The position numbers and the translations under genes are program-made. A stretch of DNA of 64,000 nt from Streptomyces albogriseolus (lineage in GTDB: Bacteria; Actinomycetota; Actinomycetes; Streptomycetales; Streptomycetaceae). The notes under the pieces are model-generated. The model was not told where the DNA came from. It was given only the letters and a program-made list of their open reading frames with translations, and did not search any database. The stretch is from the NCBI GenBank assembly GCA_014650475.1, contig BMVA01000002.1, positions 62,001-126,000 of the forward strand, given 5' to 3'. Shown here piece by piece: positions 50,080-58,964 of this stretch. Each line of letters opens with the position of its first letter. Positions within the stretch are counted from its first letter, which is position 1.

Positions 50080-51111
50080 CTACTTGGCCGACCCGGCCCC
50101 GTCCTTGGACTCCTCCGGCTCGCCTGCGCCCTCCGGCTCCCCGGAGTTCTGGGGCTTCTCGGTCTTCTCGGGCTTCTCGGATGCGTCGGTGTCCGTGGCG
50201 TCGTCCGTCGTCGCGTCCCCGGCGGAGGCGTCCGCCTTCCCGGCCGCGTCGCCGTCGGTCTTCTTCGCGTCGGTCGCCGGGCCCTCGCCGTCGCCGGCGC
50301 CCGGCTCGACCACGGCCTCCCGGCCAGGACGCTTCCGCCCGGACAGCACGATGTACAGCACGGCCAGCAGGAAGACGAGGAGCGCCGTCCAGTTGTTCAG
50401 CCGCAGACCGAGAATGTGGTGGGCCTCGTCGACCCGCATGTACTCGATCCAGAAGCGGCCCGCGCAGTACCCGGCGACGTACAGCGCGAAGGCGCGGCCG
50501 TGTCCGAGCGTGAAGCGCCGGTCGGCCCAGATCACCAGCAGCGCCACGCCGACGCACCACAGCGACTCGTAGAGGAACGTCGGGTGGTAGGTGCCCGGCA
50601 TCCGGCCGTCGGCGGAGGAGGTGATCTCCACCGCCCACGGCAGGTCGGTCTCCCGTCCGTACAGCTCCTGGTTGAACCAGTTGCCCCAGCGGCCGATGGC
50701 CTGGGCGATCGCGATGCCGGGGGCGATGGCGTCGGCGTAGGCGGGCAGCGGGATGCCGCGGCGGCGGCAGCCGATCCACGCGCCGAGCGCGCCCAGGGCG
50801 ATGGCGCCCCAGATGCCGAGGCCGCCCTCCCAGATCTTGAAGGCGTCCACCCAGTCACGGCCCTCGCTGAAGTACAGCTGGTAGTCCGTGATCACGTGGT
50901 AGAGCCGGCCGCCGACCAGGCCGAACGGCACGGCCCAGACAGCGATGTCCGCCACCGTGCCGGCCCGCCCGCCCCGGGCGATCCAGCGCTTGTTGCCGAG
51001 CCAGACGGCAACGAAGACGCCGATGATGATGCAGAACGCGTAGCCGCGCAGCGGAACGGGGCCGAGGTACAGCACCCCGCTCGACGGGCTGGGAATGTAG
51101 GCAAGTTCCAT
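50080..51111 (-). CDS. lgt: Prolipoprotein diacylglyceryl transferase
   Basis: A membrane enzyme of 343 residues that attaches diacylglycerol to the lipobox cysteine of prolipoproteins, such as LivK and the lipoprotein at 16455 in this window. About seven membrane helices are seen. The Lgt signature GRWGNWFNQELYG and the conserved GGLGIWGAI and YEMR-like EYMRVDEAH segments are present. The last ~80 residues form a cytoplasmic Lys/Glu/Asp/Pro-rich tail absent from E. coli Lgt. ATG 51111 starts the usual MELAYIPSPSSG. Confidence 0.95.
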   Translation of the reverse strand: MELAYIPSPSSGVLYLGPVPLRGYAFCIIIGVFVAVWLGNKRWIARGGRAGTVADIAVWAVPFGLVGGRLYHVITDYQLYFSEGRDWVDAFKIWEGGLGIWGAIALGALGAWIGCRRRGIPLPAYADAIAPGIAIAQAIGRWGNWFNQELYGRETDLPWAVEITSSADGRMPGTYHPTFLYESLWCVGVALLVIWADRRFTLGHGRAFALYVAGYCAGRFWIEYMRVDEAHHILGLRLNNWTALLVFLLAVLYIVLSGRKRPGREAVVEPGAGDGEGPATDAKKTDGDAAGKADASAGDATTDDATDTDASEKPEKTEKPQNSGEPEGAGEPEESKDGAGSAK

Positions 51112-51198
51112 GGCAGGACCGACGCTACCGTGCCGGACCGCCCGCACGGCAGGCAGCCCGGCTACGGCTCCATAACAGGCCCCCGGGGAGGCGGCCCC

Positions 51199-51975
51199 CT
51201 AGGACTTGTTCGCCTCCTCGACCATCTGCTTGAGCTTCTCGGGGGTCATGGAACGGTCCTGGTAGATGTTCTGCCCCTCGAACAGCACCGTCGGGGTGCC
51301 GCTGAAGCCGCCCTTCTGGAAGGCCTCGTTGGACTTGACCACCCAGCTGTCGTGCGTGCCCTCCTCGACGCAGGTGCGGAACTCGGGGGTGTCGAGCCCG
51401 TCGACCTTGCTCGCCAGGTCGAACAGCTTCGCGTCGCTGGAGAAGGCGTCGTCGCTCTCCATCGGCTGGTTCTCGAACAGCACGTCGTGGTACGCGGTGA
51501 ACTTCCCCGCGTCCTGGGCGCACGCGGCGGCGTTGGCCGAGCTCAGCGAGCCGCTGCCGCCGAGACCGCCGTCGATCAGCGTGACCAGGTGGTACTCGAC
51601 CTTCAGCTTGCCCGCCTCGGTCAGCTCGTTCAGCGTCGAGCGGTAGGTCTGCTCGAAGGCCTTGCAGGCGGGGCAGCGGAAGTCCTCCCACACCGTGAGG
51701 GTGGCCTTGGCGTCCTCCTTGCCGACCGGGATGGCCAGGCCGTCCTTGCCCTGGGCTCCCGAGGGCGCCACCACCGGGCCGGACGCCTTGCTCTCGTCGT
51801 CCCCGCCGGAGTTGGCCGCGACGACGCCGATCACCGCCGCGAGCCCCAGGACGCAGACCACGCTCGCGCCCACGATCAGGGTGCGGCGCCGCTTCTCCGC
51901 CGACTTCTGCTTCTCGCGCTCTGCCGCCAGCCGCTCCCGGGCGGTGCGCTTTCCCTCACGGTTCTTGTCGCTCAC
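51199..51975 (-). CDS. Membrane-anchored DsbA-like thioredoxin-fold protein
   Basis: A 258-residue protein with a charged cytoplasmic N-terminus (Arg/Lys/Glu, ~31 residues), one membrane helix (about 32-54), and an extracellular DsbA/Thioredoxin_4 domain with active site CPAC at 101-104 (EDFRCPACKAFE). The cis-proline is in FSGTPTVLFEGQ. It probably oxidises or isomerises disulphides in exported proteins. GTG 51975 is chosen because it begins the SDKNREGKR N-terminus typical of this group; the Shine-Dalgarno is poor. It stands downstream of trpA beyond two hairpins, so it is likely a separate transcript. Confidence 0.88.
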   Translation of the reverse strand: MSDKNREGKRTARERLAAEREKQKSAEKRRRTLIVGASVVCVLGLAAVIGVVAANSGGDDESKASGPVVAPSGAQGKDGLAIPVGKEDAKATLTVWEDFRCPACKAFEQTYRSTLNELTEAGKLKVEYHLVTLIDGGLGGSGSLSSANAAACAQDAGKFTAYHDVLFENQPMESDDAFSSDAKLFDLASKVDGLDTPEFRTCVEEGTHDSWVVKSNEAFQKGGFSGTPTVLFEGQNIYQDRSMTPEKLKQMVEEANKS

Positions 51976-51989
51976 ACCCCGCAGAACGA

Positions 51990-52018
51990 ACCGGGGAGGC
52001 GCCCAGCGCCTCCCCGGT
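51990..52018 (-). terminator. Terminator downstream of trpA
   Basis: A perfect 13-bp stem ACCGGGGAGGCGC with a CCA loop lies 60 nt past the trpA stop and 15 nt ahead of the thioredoxin gene start. Confidence 0.8.
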
Positions 52019-52048
52019 CCCAGGTCCACCCGTACGAGGGACCCCGAC

Positions 52049-52070
52049 GGCCGGCCGCGGACGGCCGGCC
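52049..52070 (-). terminator. First hairpin after trpA
   Basis: A 9-bp stem GGCCGGCCG/CGGCCGGCC with a CGGA loop lies 8 nt after the trpA stop. It forms a tandem pair with the hairpin at 51990-52018. Confidence 0.6.
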
Positions 52071-52077
52071 GGTGCCG

Positions 52078-52893
52078 TCACAGCTGTCCGCGCACGCCCT
52101 TGGCCAGCTCACCGGCGAGGGTCCGGACCGCCTCGACGCCCGCGGCGTCGTCGGGCGCGTCCAGCATCCGCTTGACGAAGGCCGAGCCGACGATCACCCC
52201 GTCGGCGAACCGGGCGACCTCCGCGGCCTGCGCCGGGCTGGAGACGCCGAGTCCGACGCAGACCGGGATGCCGGTGGTGGCGCGGGTGCGCCGCACCAGG
52301 TCCTCGGCCTGCGAGCTGACCGACTCACGCGTGCCGGTGACGCCCATGAGCGAGGCGGCGTAGACGAAGCCGCTGCCGGCGGCGGTGATCTCGGCGAGCC
52401 GCTCGTCCTTGCTGCTGGGCGCGACCACGAAGACCGTGGCCAGCCCGTGCTTCTCGGCGTGCTCGCGCCACAGCGCGGACTCCTGGACCGGCAGGTCGGG
52501 CAGGATGCACCCGGCGCCCCCGGCCTCCGCCAGCTCGGCGGTGAACCGCTCCACGCCGTACCGGTCGATCGGGTTCCAGTACGTCATGACGAGGATCGGC
52601 GCGCCCGTGGCCGCGTGGGCCTCGCGCACCGTGCGCATCACGTCGGCGATGCGCACCCCGCCGCGCAGGGCGATGTCGTCGGCGGTCTGGATGACCGGGC
52701 CGTCCAGGACGGGGTCGCTGTGCGGCAGCCCCACCTCGACGACGTCCGCGCCGCCCTCCAGCGCCGCCTTGACCGCCTCGATGCCGCCGTCCACGGTCGG
52801 GAACCCGGCCGGGAGGTAGGCGATCAGGGCGGAGCGGCCCTCCTGCTTCGCCGCGGCGAGGGTGTCGCTCAGCAGCCGCACGTTCCCGCTCAC
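52078..52893 (-). CDS. trpA: Tryptophan synthase alpha chain
   Basis: Cleaves indole-3-glycerol phosphate to indole and glyceraldehyde 3-phosphate, then passes indole to TrpB. It has 271 residues. Catalytic Glu53 and Asp64 are in [15 protein letters not shown], and the phosphate-binding loop is [17 protein letters not shown] 52893 overlaps the trpB stop (GTGA), coupling the two subunits. It is the last gene of trpC-trpM-trpB-trpA and is followed by two hairpins. Confidence 0.97.
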   Translation of the reverse strand: MSGNVRLLSDTLAAAKQEGRSALIAYLPAGFPTVDGGIEAVKAALEGGADVVEVGLPHSDPVLDGPVIQTADDIALRGGVRIADVMRTVREAHAATGAPILVMTYWNPIDRYGVERFTAELAEAGGAGCILPDLPVQESALWREHAEKHGLATVFVVAPSSKDERLAEITAAGSGFVYAASLMGVTGTRESVSSQAEDLVRRTRATTGIPVCVGLGVSSPAQAAEVARFADGVIVGSAFVKRMLDAPDDAAGVEAVRTLAGELAKGVRGQL

Positions 52894-54173
52894 TTCGCGT
52901 CCCCCTCGATCTCGGCGGTGCCGGAGGCGTTCTCCTCGACCTCGGCGTCCGTGTCGTACAGCCCGAAGTAGCGGGCCGCGGTGTCCATGTCCTTGTCGCC
53001 GCGCCCGGACAGGTTGACGACGATCAGCCCGTCCTTGCCCAGCTCCTTGCCGACCTCCAGAGCGCCGGCCAGGGCGTGCGCGGACTCGATGGCCGGGATG
53101 ATGCCCTCGCTGCGCGACAGCAGGCGCAGGGCCTGCATGGCGGCGTCGTCGGTGACCGCGCGGTACTCGCCGCGGCCGCTGTCCTTGAGGTAGGCGTGCT
53201 CGGGGCCGATGCCGGGGTAGTCCAGGCCGGCGGAGATCGAGTACGGCTCGGTGATCTGGCCCTCGTCGTCCTGGAGGACGTAGGAGCGGGAGCCGTGCAG
53301 GATGCCGGGCTCGCCGGCGGTGAGGGTGGCGGCGTGCTCGCCGGTCTCGATGCCGTGTCCCGCGGGCTCGCAGCCGATCAGGCGGACGCCCTCGTCGGGG
53401 ATGAACGCGTGGAACAGGCCGATGGCGTTGGAGCCGCCGCCGACGCAGGCGACCGCGGCGTCGGGCAGGCGCCCGGCGCGCTCCAGGAGCTGGCGGCGGG
53501 CCTCGACGCCGATGACGCGGTGGAAGTCGCGGACCATCGCGGGGAAGGGGTGCGGTCCGGCGACGGTGCCGAACAGGTAGTGGGTGCGGTCGACGTTGGC
53601 GACCCAGTCACGGAACGCCTCGTTGATGGCGTCCTTGAGGGTGCGGCTGCCCGACTTCACGGCCACGACCTCGGCGCCGAGCATCCGCATCCGGGCCACG
53701 TTCAGGGCCTGGCGCCGGGTGTCGATCTCGCCCATGTAGATCGTGCACTCCAGGCCGAACAGGGCGCAGGCGGTGGCGGTGGCGACGCCGTGCTGTCCGG
53801 CGCCGGTCTCGGCGATGACGCGGGTCTTGCCCATGCGCTTGGTGAGCAGGGCCTGGCCGAGCACGTTGTTGATCTTGTGCGAGCCGGTGTGGTTCAGGTC
53901 CTCGCGCTTGAGGAAGATCCGGGCGCCGCCGGCGTGCTCGGCGAAGCGGGGGACCTCGGTGAGGGCGCTGGGGCGGCCGGTGTAGTGGGCCAGGAGGTCG
54001 TCGAGCTCACGGGCGAACTCGGGGTCGGCCTTGGCCTTGTCGTACTCGACGGCGACCTCGTCCACGGCGGCGACCAGGGCCTCGGGGATGAACTTGCCGC
54101 CGAAGGCGCCGAAGTAGCCCTCCGCGGAAGGGGTTCGACCCTCCGGGTCGGGGATGAAGAAGGTGCTGGGCAT
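52890..54173 (-). CDS. trpB: Tryptophan synthase beta chain
   Basis: A PLP enzyme joining indole and serine to tryptophan, 427 residues. The PLP lysine is Lys100 in [10 protein letters not shown]. The phosphate cup is [10 protein letters not shown], and Glu in [13 protein letters not shown] is the catalytic acid. It is of the TrpB1 type that complexes with TrpA. ATG 54173 has GAGG 8 nt upstream. The 114 nt between trpM and this gene contain one copy of the intergenic repeat. Confidence 0.97.
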   Translation of the reverse strand: MPSTFFIPDPEGRTPSAEGYFGAFGGKFIPEALVAAVDEVAVEYDKAKADPEFARELDDLLAHYTGRPSALTEVPRFAEHAGGARIFLKREDLNHTGSHKINNVLGQALLTKRMGKTRVIAETGAGQHGVATATACALFGLECTIYMGEIDTRRQALNVARMRMLGAEVVAVKSGSRTLKDAINEAFRDWVANVDRTHYLFGTVAGPHPFPAMVRDFHRVIGVEARRQLLERAGRLPDAAVACVGGGSNAIGLFHAFIPDEGVRLIGCEPAGHGIETGEHAATLTAGEPGILHGSRSYVLQDDEGQITEPYSISAGLDYPGIGPEHAYLKDSGRGEYRAVTDDAAMQALRLLSRSEGIIPAIESAHALAGALEVGKELGKDGLIVVNLSGRGDKDMDTAARYFGLYDTDAEVEENASGTAEIEGDAK

Positions 54174-54255
54174 GCGTGTACCTCACGGTGAGTGTGTTGA
54201 CGACACTGAGCGCCGTGGGGGCGGGGTGTCCGGGCTCGGTGCGGCTTGTCGCGCA

Positions 54256-54338
54256 GTTCCCCGCGCCCCTGTCCGGGGCGGGGGTGGTCAGGCCGCTGCG
54301 GGCCCGTGGTGGCTGAGCGCGCCGTTCCCCGCGCCCCT
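54256..54338 (-). repeat. Tandem pair of Streptomyces intergenic repeats within the trp operon
   Basis: The 15-nt core GTTCCCCGCGCCCCT occurs at 54256-54270 and again at 54324-54338, in the same orientation, 68 nt apart. The reverse complement occurs at 1633-1647. The right copy lies inside trpM and encodes much of its last 20 residues; the left copy is in the trpM-trpB gap. Confidence 0.75.
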
Positions 54339-54479
54339 GACGGGGCGCTGCCATCGCCGTCCGTTCACCTGGCCCGGTTCGTCGCCGATGACATAGCGGA
54401 CCCTGCGGCCGTGGACCCGGCGGGCGGGGGCACGGCAGCCGCGGGGCCGGCAGCCTCGTGCGAGTCGGGAGAGCGTCAT
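54288..54479 (-). CDS. trpM: TrpM, small modulator of tryptophan biosynthesis
   Basis: A 63-residue basic protein between trpC and trpB. Size and position match TrpM of S. coelicolor, reported to modulate tryptophan synthesis and differentiation. The central part GCRAPARRVHGRRVRYVIGD is Arg-rich, has paired Cys in the stretch before it (GCRPRGC), and is the likely conserved core. The last ~20 residues (from RPVRGAGNGAL on) are encoded by a dispersed repeat element and probably are not ancestral. ATG 54479 is 23 nt after the trpC stop, with a weak ribosome site. The mechanism of action is unknown. Confidence 0.75.
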   Translation of the reverse strand: MTLSRLARGCRPRGCRAPARRVHGRRVRYVIGDEPGQVNGRRWQRPVRGAGNGALSHHGPAAA

Positions 54480-54501
54480 CGGGGATCAGCCTGGCGAGGT
54501 C

Positions 54502-55308
54502 TCAGCGGCCGTGCCGGAGGGCCGGGTGCTCGCCCGCGGCCACCAGGTCGGCGACCGCCGTCTTCGGGTCCTTGCCGGTCACCAGGGACTCGCCGACCAG
54601 GACGGCGTCCGCCCCGGCGTTGGCGTAGGCGATCAGGTCGTGCGGGCCGCGCACGCCGGACTCGGCGACCTTCACCAGGTGCGCCGGGATCTCGGGGGCG
54701 ACCCGCTCGAAGGTGCCGCGGTCGACCTCGAGGGTCTTCAGGTTGCGCGCGTTGACGCCGATGACCTTGGCGCCGGCGTCGACCGCCCGCTCCACCTCGT
54801 CCTCGTCGTGCACCTCGACCAGCGGGGTGAGGCCGATCGACTCGGCGCGCTCGATCAGCGACTCCAGGGCGGACTGCTCCAGGGCGGCCACGATCAGCAG
54901 CGCCAGGTCGGCGCCGTACGCGCGGGCCTCCCAGAGCTGGTACGACGTGACGATGAAGTCCTTGCGCAGCACGGGGATGTCCACCCGGGCGCGGACGGCC
55001 TCCAGGTCGGCCAGCGAACCGCCGAAGCGGCGCTCCTCGGTGAGGACGGAGATGACGGCGGCGCCGCCCGCCTCGTAGTCGGCGGCGAGGCCTGCCGGGT
55101 CGGCGATCGCGGCGAGCGCGCCCTTGGACGGGCTGGAGCGCTTGACCTCGCAGATCACCTTGACGCCGTCGCCACGCAGGGCGGCCACGCCGTCCTTGGC
55201 GGCGGGGGCCTTGGCCGCGCGCTCCTTGAGCTCGTCGAGGCTGACGCGCGCCTGCCGCTCCGCGAGGTCGGCACGGACTCCGTCGATGATCTCGTCGAGC
55301 ACACTCAC
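54502..55308 (-). CDS. trpC: Indole-3-glycerol phosphate synthase
   Basis: A monofunctional IGPS of 268 residues, with no fused PRAI (TrpF) domain. It closes the ring of CdRP to indole-3-glycerol phosphate. The catalytic lysine region is [12 protein letters not shown], with [10 protein letters not shown] and the phosphate-binding ESGVRG and [15 protein letters not shown] 55308 has a G-rich Shine-Dalgarno about 9 nt upstream. It starts the trpC-trpM-trpB-trpA unit. A 7-bp hairpin (55372-55388) lies in the 119-nt gap upstream. Confidence 0.96.
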   Translation of the reverse strand: MSVLDEIIDGVRADLAERQARVSLDELKERAAKAPAAKDGVAALRGDGVKVICEVKRSSPSKGALAAIADPAGLAADYEAGGAAVISVLTEERRFGGSLADLEAVRARVDIPVLRKDFIVTSYQLWEARAYGADLALLIVAALEQSALESLIERAESIGLTPLVEVHDEDEVERAVDAGAKVIGVNARNLKTLEVDRGTFERVAPEIPAHLVKVAESGVRGPHDLIAYANAGADAVLVGESLVTGKDPKTAVADLVAAGEHPALRHGR

Positions 55309-55371
55309 GCGAGCGGCCCCCTTCCTGACGGTCGGGCTTGGCTGGTTCCTGCGATGGTATCCGGAGCAGGG

Positions 55372-55388
55372 CGGATGCCCCGCATCCG
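55372..55388 (-). other. Hairpin upstream of trpC
   Basis: CGGATGC and GCATCCG pair around a 3-nt loop, 64 nt before trpC and 40 nt after the DUF2752 stop. It could terminate the upstream transcript or belong to the trpC leader. No Trp-rich leader peptide is present, so classical attenuation is not supported. Confidence 0.4.
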
Positions 55389-55427
55389 GCTGACGCGACG
55401 TCCAGTACCTGGACGATCACCACTCGT

Positions 55428-55862
55428 TCACGGATGCAGCCAGCCGCCGAACGGCGTGTTCCTGAGCACCGTGAAGGCCAGCAGCAGCCCGCCCGCCGTC
55501 CACAGCACCGCGGGCGGCGGGTCGAGACGCAGCGGCCGGCCGCGCGCCGCCCGGATCACCCAGACGGTCCACAGCACGGCGAAGACGGCGTAGCCGAGGA
55601 CGGCGGGGGCGTTGGCCTGGAGGGCGGCGGCCAGGTCGCCGTGGGCGACGGCGTGGGCGCTGCGCAGTCCGCCGCAGCCGGGGCAGTACAGGCCGGTGAG
55701 GCCCAGCAGCGGGCAGACCGGGTAGTGCCCGGGTTCGTTGGGGTCGACGGCGGCGACGTAGGCGAAGGCCGCGGCCACCGCGGCGAGCAGGCCGGCGGGG
55801 GCGGCCAGCCGGGCCGCCCGGCCGGGCACCGCGTGAGGGCTCGGGGCGTTCACAGGAGGCAT
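55428..55862 (-). CDS. DUF2752 family membrane protein
   Basis: A small membrane protein of 144 residues with about three or four hydrophobic segments. The family hallmark CPLLGLTGLYCPGCGGLRSAHA (a Cys-rich loop with CPGCG, shown here in its two parts CPLLGLTG and YCPGCGGLRS) is present. Function is unknown, though the CxxCG suggests metal or redox chemistry. ATG 55862 has GGGGGA just upstream. A hairpin (55881-55918) separates it from the preceding gene. Confidence 0.85.
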   Translation of the reverse strand: MPPVNAPSPHAVPGRAARLAAPAGLLAAVAAAFAYVAAVDPNEPGHYPVCPLLGLTGLYCPGCGGLRSAHAVAHGDLAAALQANAPAVLGYAVFAVLWTVWVIRAARGRPLRLDPPPAVLWTAGGLLLAFTVLRNTPFGGWLHP

Positions 55863-55880
55863 TGTCCCCCGGACACGCCG

Positions 55881-55918
55881 CGGGGGCGGCTCCGGCTCAC
55901 GGCCGGCCGCCGCCCCCG
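55881..55918 (-). terminator. Terminator after the HGxxPAAW gene
   Basis: A perfect 10-bp stem CGGGGGCGGC/GCCGCCCCCG with an 18-nt loop lies in the 76-nt gap between the HGxxPAAW gene and the DUF2752 gene. Confidence 0.7.
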
Positions 55919-55938
55919 TACGGAGTGGTCCGCGGGGC

Positions 55939-56190
55939 TCAGCCCTGGGCGCGGGCCGGCTCGCGGTCGCCGGCGGTCGCGTGCACCGGGTGGTCGCTCT
56001 TCGGCTGGCCCAGCCCCATCGAGCGCATGACGGCGCCGACCACGCCGCCGAGGAGGACGACGCCCATGCTGGCCCAGAAGCCCACGGGCTGGTCCATCAC
56101 CATGAACGCGCCCGCGGCGCAGAAACCGATGAAGGCGATGATGACACCGGTCCAGGCGGCCGGGGTGTGACCGTGGCTGCTGCCCGCCAT
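55939..56190 (-). CDS. HGxxPAAW family protein
   Basis: An 83-residue membrane protein of the actinobacterial HGxxPAAW family, named for its N-terminus (here HGHTPAAW at residues 6-13). Two hydrophobic helices follow (about 14-34 and 40-60), then a short polar tail. Function is unknown; the gene is regularly found among trp genes in Streptomyces. ATG 56190 has GAGGAG 6 nt upstream. Confidence 0.88.
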   Translation of the reverse strand: MAGSSHGHTPAAWTGVIIAFIGFCAAGAFMVMDQPVGFWASMGVVLLGGVVGAVMRSMGLGQPKSDHPVHATAGDREPARAQG

Positions 56191-56299
56191 TGCTTGCTCC
56201 TCGTTGCCGTGTGCGTGGGTGAGCGGGACGCTCGTCCCCATTGTCCCGCACACGCCGGGCCGCCGTGCGCCGGGGTCGGCCGCGGGCGGGTCGACCGGC

Positions 56300-56932
56300 T
56301 CAGGCGCCGGTGGGGTCCTCACCTCGGTCGAGGGCCTTCCAGAGCTCCTCGGGGCGGTCCGCGTCGGCGGGGGCGGCCGCCCGGCGCGGACGAGGGGCGC
56401 CGCTCCGCTCGTAGCGGCCGGACATGGCGGGCCACAGGCGTCCGTAGCGCAGCGCGAGCAGTCCGGCGACCAGGAGCAGCAGTCCGCCGACGGCGGCGAC
56501 GTACGGCCACGCGGTGTGGGAGAGGGCGCCGACGGTCGCGGAGGCGTCGCCGGAGGCCTGTGCGGCCTTCTCGTCGAGGGCGGTGGAGTCCGAGGCGCCG
56601 AGCAGCGCGGCGGCGACCGTGCCGGCCCCGGAGAGGGCGAGCACGGCGGCGACGGCGAGCCGTCCGGCGCGGCGCACGGCGAAGACGGCGACGAGGGCGG
56701 CGAGCCCGACGACGGCCAGGGCGGCGGGCACGCCGGTGACGTCGCTGCCCTTGGCGGTCAGCGGGAACGCGCCGCCGGCCACCGTCGCGGTGCCCTCCGA
56801 CCACTCCTGCCGGGTGGCGAGCAGGGCCACGGCCGCGCCGAGGGCGCCGCTCAGCAGGGCGGCGGCGAGGCTCGTACGGCCGGCCCGGGAGGGGCCGGCG
56901 GGCTCGGGACGGGGGCTGGGTGCGGCAGTCAC
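56300..56932 (-). CDS. TIGR02234 family Trp-operon-associated membrane protein
   Basis: A conserved membrane protein of the TIGR02234 (Trp_oprn_chp) family, 210 residues from GTG 56932. Four hydrophobic segments are seen: near residues 20-40, 60-85, 90-110 and 140-165. The loop between the first two contains the family segment RQEWSEGTATV and FPLTAKGSDVTG. The C-terminal ~45 residues are Arg/Pro-rich and cytoplasmic. Function is unknown despite its constant linkage to trp genes. GTG 56941 and GTG 56965 are alternative starts; the first is preferred from remembered family N-termini. Confidence 0.85.
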   Translation of the reverse strand: MTAAPSPRPEPAGPSRAGRTSLAAALLSGALGAAVALLATRQEWSEGTATVAGGAFPLTAKGSDVTGVPAALAVVGLAALVAVFAVRRAGRLAVAAVLALSGAGTVAAALLGASDSTALDEKAAQASGDASATVGALSHTAWPYVAAVGGLLLLVAGLLALRYGRLWPAMSGRYERSGAPRPRRAAAPADADRPEELWKALDRGEDPTGA

Positions 56933-56983
56933 GCCCTCCACTATGGCGCGGACCCCGCGTGTCACGGCATCCGGGGGGCTGTG

Positions 56984-58477
56984 TCAGCCGTCACCCAGAC
57001 GGTTCGCGGTGTGGACGGCGCGCAGCACCGCGGCCGCCTTGTTGCGGCACTCGGTGTCCTCGGCGACCGGGTCGGAGTCGGCCACGACCCCCGCTCCGGC
57101 CTGCACGTACGCGGTGCCGTCGCGCAGCAGGGCGGTGCGGATGGCGATGGCCGTGTCGGAGTCCCCGGCGAAGTCGAGGTAGCCGACGCAGCCGCCGTAC
57201 AGACCGCGCCGGGAGGGCTCGAGCTCGTCGATGATCTGCATCGCACGGGGCTTGGGCGCGCCGGAGAGGGTGCCGGCCGGGAAGCAGGCGGTGAGCACGT
57301 CGAAGGCGGTGCGGTCGGCGGCGACCCGTCCGGTGACGGTGGAGACGATGTGCATCACGTGCGAGTAGCGCTCGATGGACATGAAGTCGACGACCTCGAC
57401 GGAGCCGGGCTCGCAGACCCGGCCGAGGTCGTTGCGGCCGAGGTCGACGAGCATCAGGTGCTCGGCGCGCTCCTTGGGGTCGGCGAGCAGCTCGTCGGCG
57501 AGCGCCTGGTCCTCCTGCGGGGTGGCGCCGCGGTGCCGGGTGCCGGCGATGGGGTGCACCATCGCCTGCCCGTCCTCGACCTTCACCAGCGCCTCGGGCG
57601 ACGAGCCGGCCACGTCGAAGCCGTCGAACCGGAAGAGGTACATGTACGGCGACGGGTTGGTGGCGCGCAGCACCCGGTAGACGTCCAGGGCGCTCGCCGT
57701 GCAGGGCGTCTCGAACCGCTGGGAGGGCACGACCTGGAAGGCCTCCCCGGCGCGGATGCGCTCCTTGACGTCCTCCACGGCCGCCTGGAAGTCGGGGCCG
57801 CCCCACAGCGCGGTGTACTCGGGCAGCTCGGACGGCGGCAGCACGGCCGGGGGCTGGGCGACCGGGCGGGCGAGGTCGGCCTCCATGGCGTCCAGGCGGG
57901 CCACGGCGTCCCCGTAGGCCTCGTCGACGCCGGTCTCCAGGTCGTTGTGGTTGATCGCGTTGGCGATCAGCCAGACGGAGCCCTCCCAGTGGTCCATGAC
58001 GGCGAGGTCGCTGGTGAGCAGCATGGTCAGCTCGGGGAGTCGCAGGTCGTCCCGCTCGCCGGGGCCGATCTTCTCCAGGCGGCGCACGATGTCGTAGCCG
58101 AGGTAGCCGACCAGGCCGCCGGTGAAGGGCGGCAGGCCGAGGTCCTGGGCGAGGTCGCGCGGGGTGTGCAGGGTCTGGAGGGTGGCGCGCAGCGCGGCGA
58201 GCGGGTCGCCGCCGAGGGGCACGCCGACGGGCGGGGTGCCCTCCCAGTGGGCCTGCCCGTCGCGTTCGGTCAGGGTGGCGGCGCTGCGCACGCCGACGAA
58301 GGAGTAGCGGGACCAGGAGCGCCCGTTCTCGGCCGACTCCAGCAGGAAGGTGCCGGGGCGCTCGGCGGCGAGCTTGCGGTAGAGCGCGACCGGGGTGTCG
58401 CCGTCGGCGAGGAGCTTGCGGGTGACCGGGATGACCCGGCGGTCGGTGGCGAGCTTGCGGAACGTCTCGAGGTCCAT
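56984..58477 (-). CDS. trpE: Anthranilate synthase component I
   Basis: Makes anthranilate from chorismate using ammonia supplied by a TrpG-type glutaminase, which is not in this window. It has 497 residues with no fused amidotransferase domain. The tryptophan feedback site LLES is at residues 45-48. The chorismate-binding domain includes IAGTRHRG, HLMLVDLGRNDLGRV and GTLSGAPKPRAM. ATG 58477 lies 11 nt after the hisI stop. There is therefore no room for a leader peptide or attenuator, and expression must come through hisI or a promoter inside it. Confidence 0.96.
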   Translation of the reverse strand: MDLETFRKLATDRRVIPVTRKLLADGDTPVALYRKLAAERPGTFLLESAENGRSWSRYSFVGVRSAATLTERDGQAHWEGTPPVGVPLGGDPLAALRATLQTLHTPRDLAQDLGLPPFTGGLVGYLGYDIVRRLEKIGPGERDDLRLPELTMLLTSDLAVMDHWEGSVWLIANAINHNDLETGVDEAYGDAVARLDAMEADLARPVAQPPAVLPPSELPEYTALWGGPDFQAAVEDVKERIRAGEAFQVVPSQRFETPCTASALDVYRVLRATNPSPYMYLFRFDGFDVAGSSPEALVKVEDGQAMVHPIAGTRHRGATPQEDQALADELLADPKERAEHLMLVDLGRNDLGRVCEPGSVEVVDFMSIERYSHVMHIVSTVTGRVAADRTAFDVLTACFPAGTLSGAPKPRAMQIIDELEPSRRGLYGGCVGYLDFAGDSDTAIAIRTALLRDGTAYVQAGAGVVADSDPVAEDTECRNKAAAVLRAVHTANRLGDG

Positions 58478-58488
58478 GGCGGCAGACC

Positions 58489-58881
58489 CTACTGATCGTC
58501 GGCGGGCACGCCGGTACCGGCGTCCTTCAGCAGCACGTCGGCGTCGAAGCAGGTGCGGTCGCCGGTGTGGCAGGCGGCGCCCACCTGGTCGACCTTCACC
58601 AGCACGGTGTCGGCGTCGCAGTCCAGCGCGACCGACTTCACCCACTGGAAGTGGCCCGAGGTGTCGCCCTTGACCCAGTACTCCTGGCGGCTGCGCGACC
58701 AGTAGGTGCAGCGGCCGGTGGTGAGGGTGCGGTGCAGCGCCTCGTCGTCCATCCAGCCCAGCATCAGCACCTCTCCGGTGTCGTACTGCTGGGCGATCGC
58801 GGGGAGGAGGCCGTCCGGGGTGCGCTTGAGACGCGCGGCGATCTCCGGGTCGAGGCCGCTGGGCCGGGGGGTGCGGGTCAT
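58489..58881 (-). CDS. hisI: Phosphoribosyl-AMP cyclohydrolase
   Basis: The third step of histidine synthesis, opening the purine ring of PR-AMP. It has 130 residues and is monofunctional, without the HisE pyrophosphohydrolase domain. Zinc and magnesium ligands are within [14 protein letters not shown] and [12 protein letters not shown], and the substrate loop is [19 protein letters not shown] 58881 is divergent from the TIGR03085 gene with an 83-nt gap. It heads the hisI-trpE transcript, separated from the main his operon by two opposite-strand genes. Confidence 0.96.
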   Translation of the reverse strand: MTRTPRPSGLDPEIAARLKRTPDGLLPAIAQQYDTGEVLMLGWMDDEALHRTLTTGRCTYWSRSRQEYWVKGDTSGHFQWVKSVALDCDADTVLVKVDQVGAACHTGDRTCFDADVLLKDAGTGVPADDQ

Positions 58882-58927
58882 GGGTCCATTCTGCCGCGCG
58901 CCCTCGGTCCTCCAGCGCGGTCGTCCA

Positions 58928-58957
58928 CTGTCCGGACATGACGGCCCGCCGTAGGCT
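58928..58957 (+). promoter_or_regulatory. Candidate promoter giving a leaderless TIGR03085 transcript
   Basis: A -35-like CTGTCC (58928-58933), an 18-nt spacer and a -10 TAGGCT (58952-58957) end 7 nt before the ATG at 58965. Transcription would start at or next to the ATG. This agrees with the lack of a Shine-Dalgarno there. Confidence 0.4.
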
Positions 58958-58964
58958 GGCTGGC

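Noticed and set aside
58478-58488. Attenuator or Trp leader peptide before trpE
   Set aside because: Only 11 nt separate hisI and trpE, and the trpC upstream gap contains no Trp-codon cluster.
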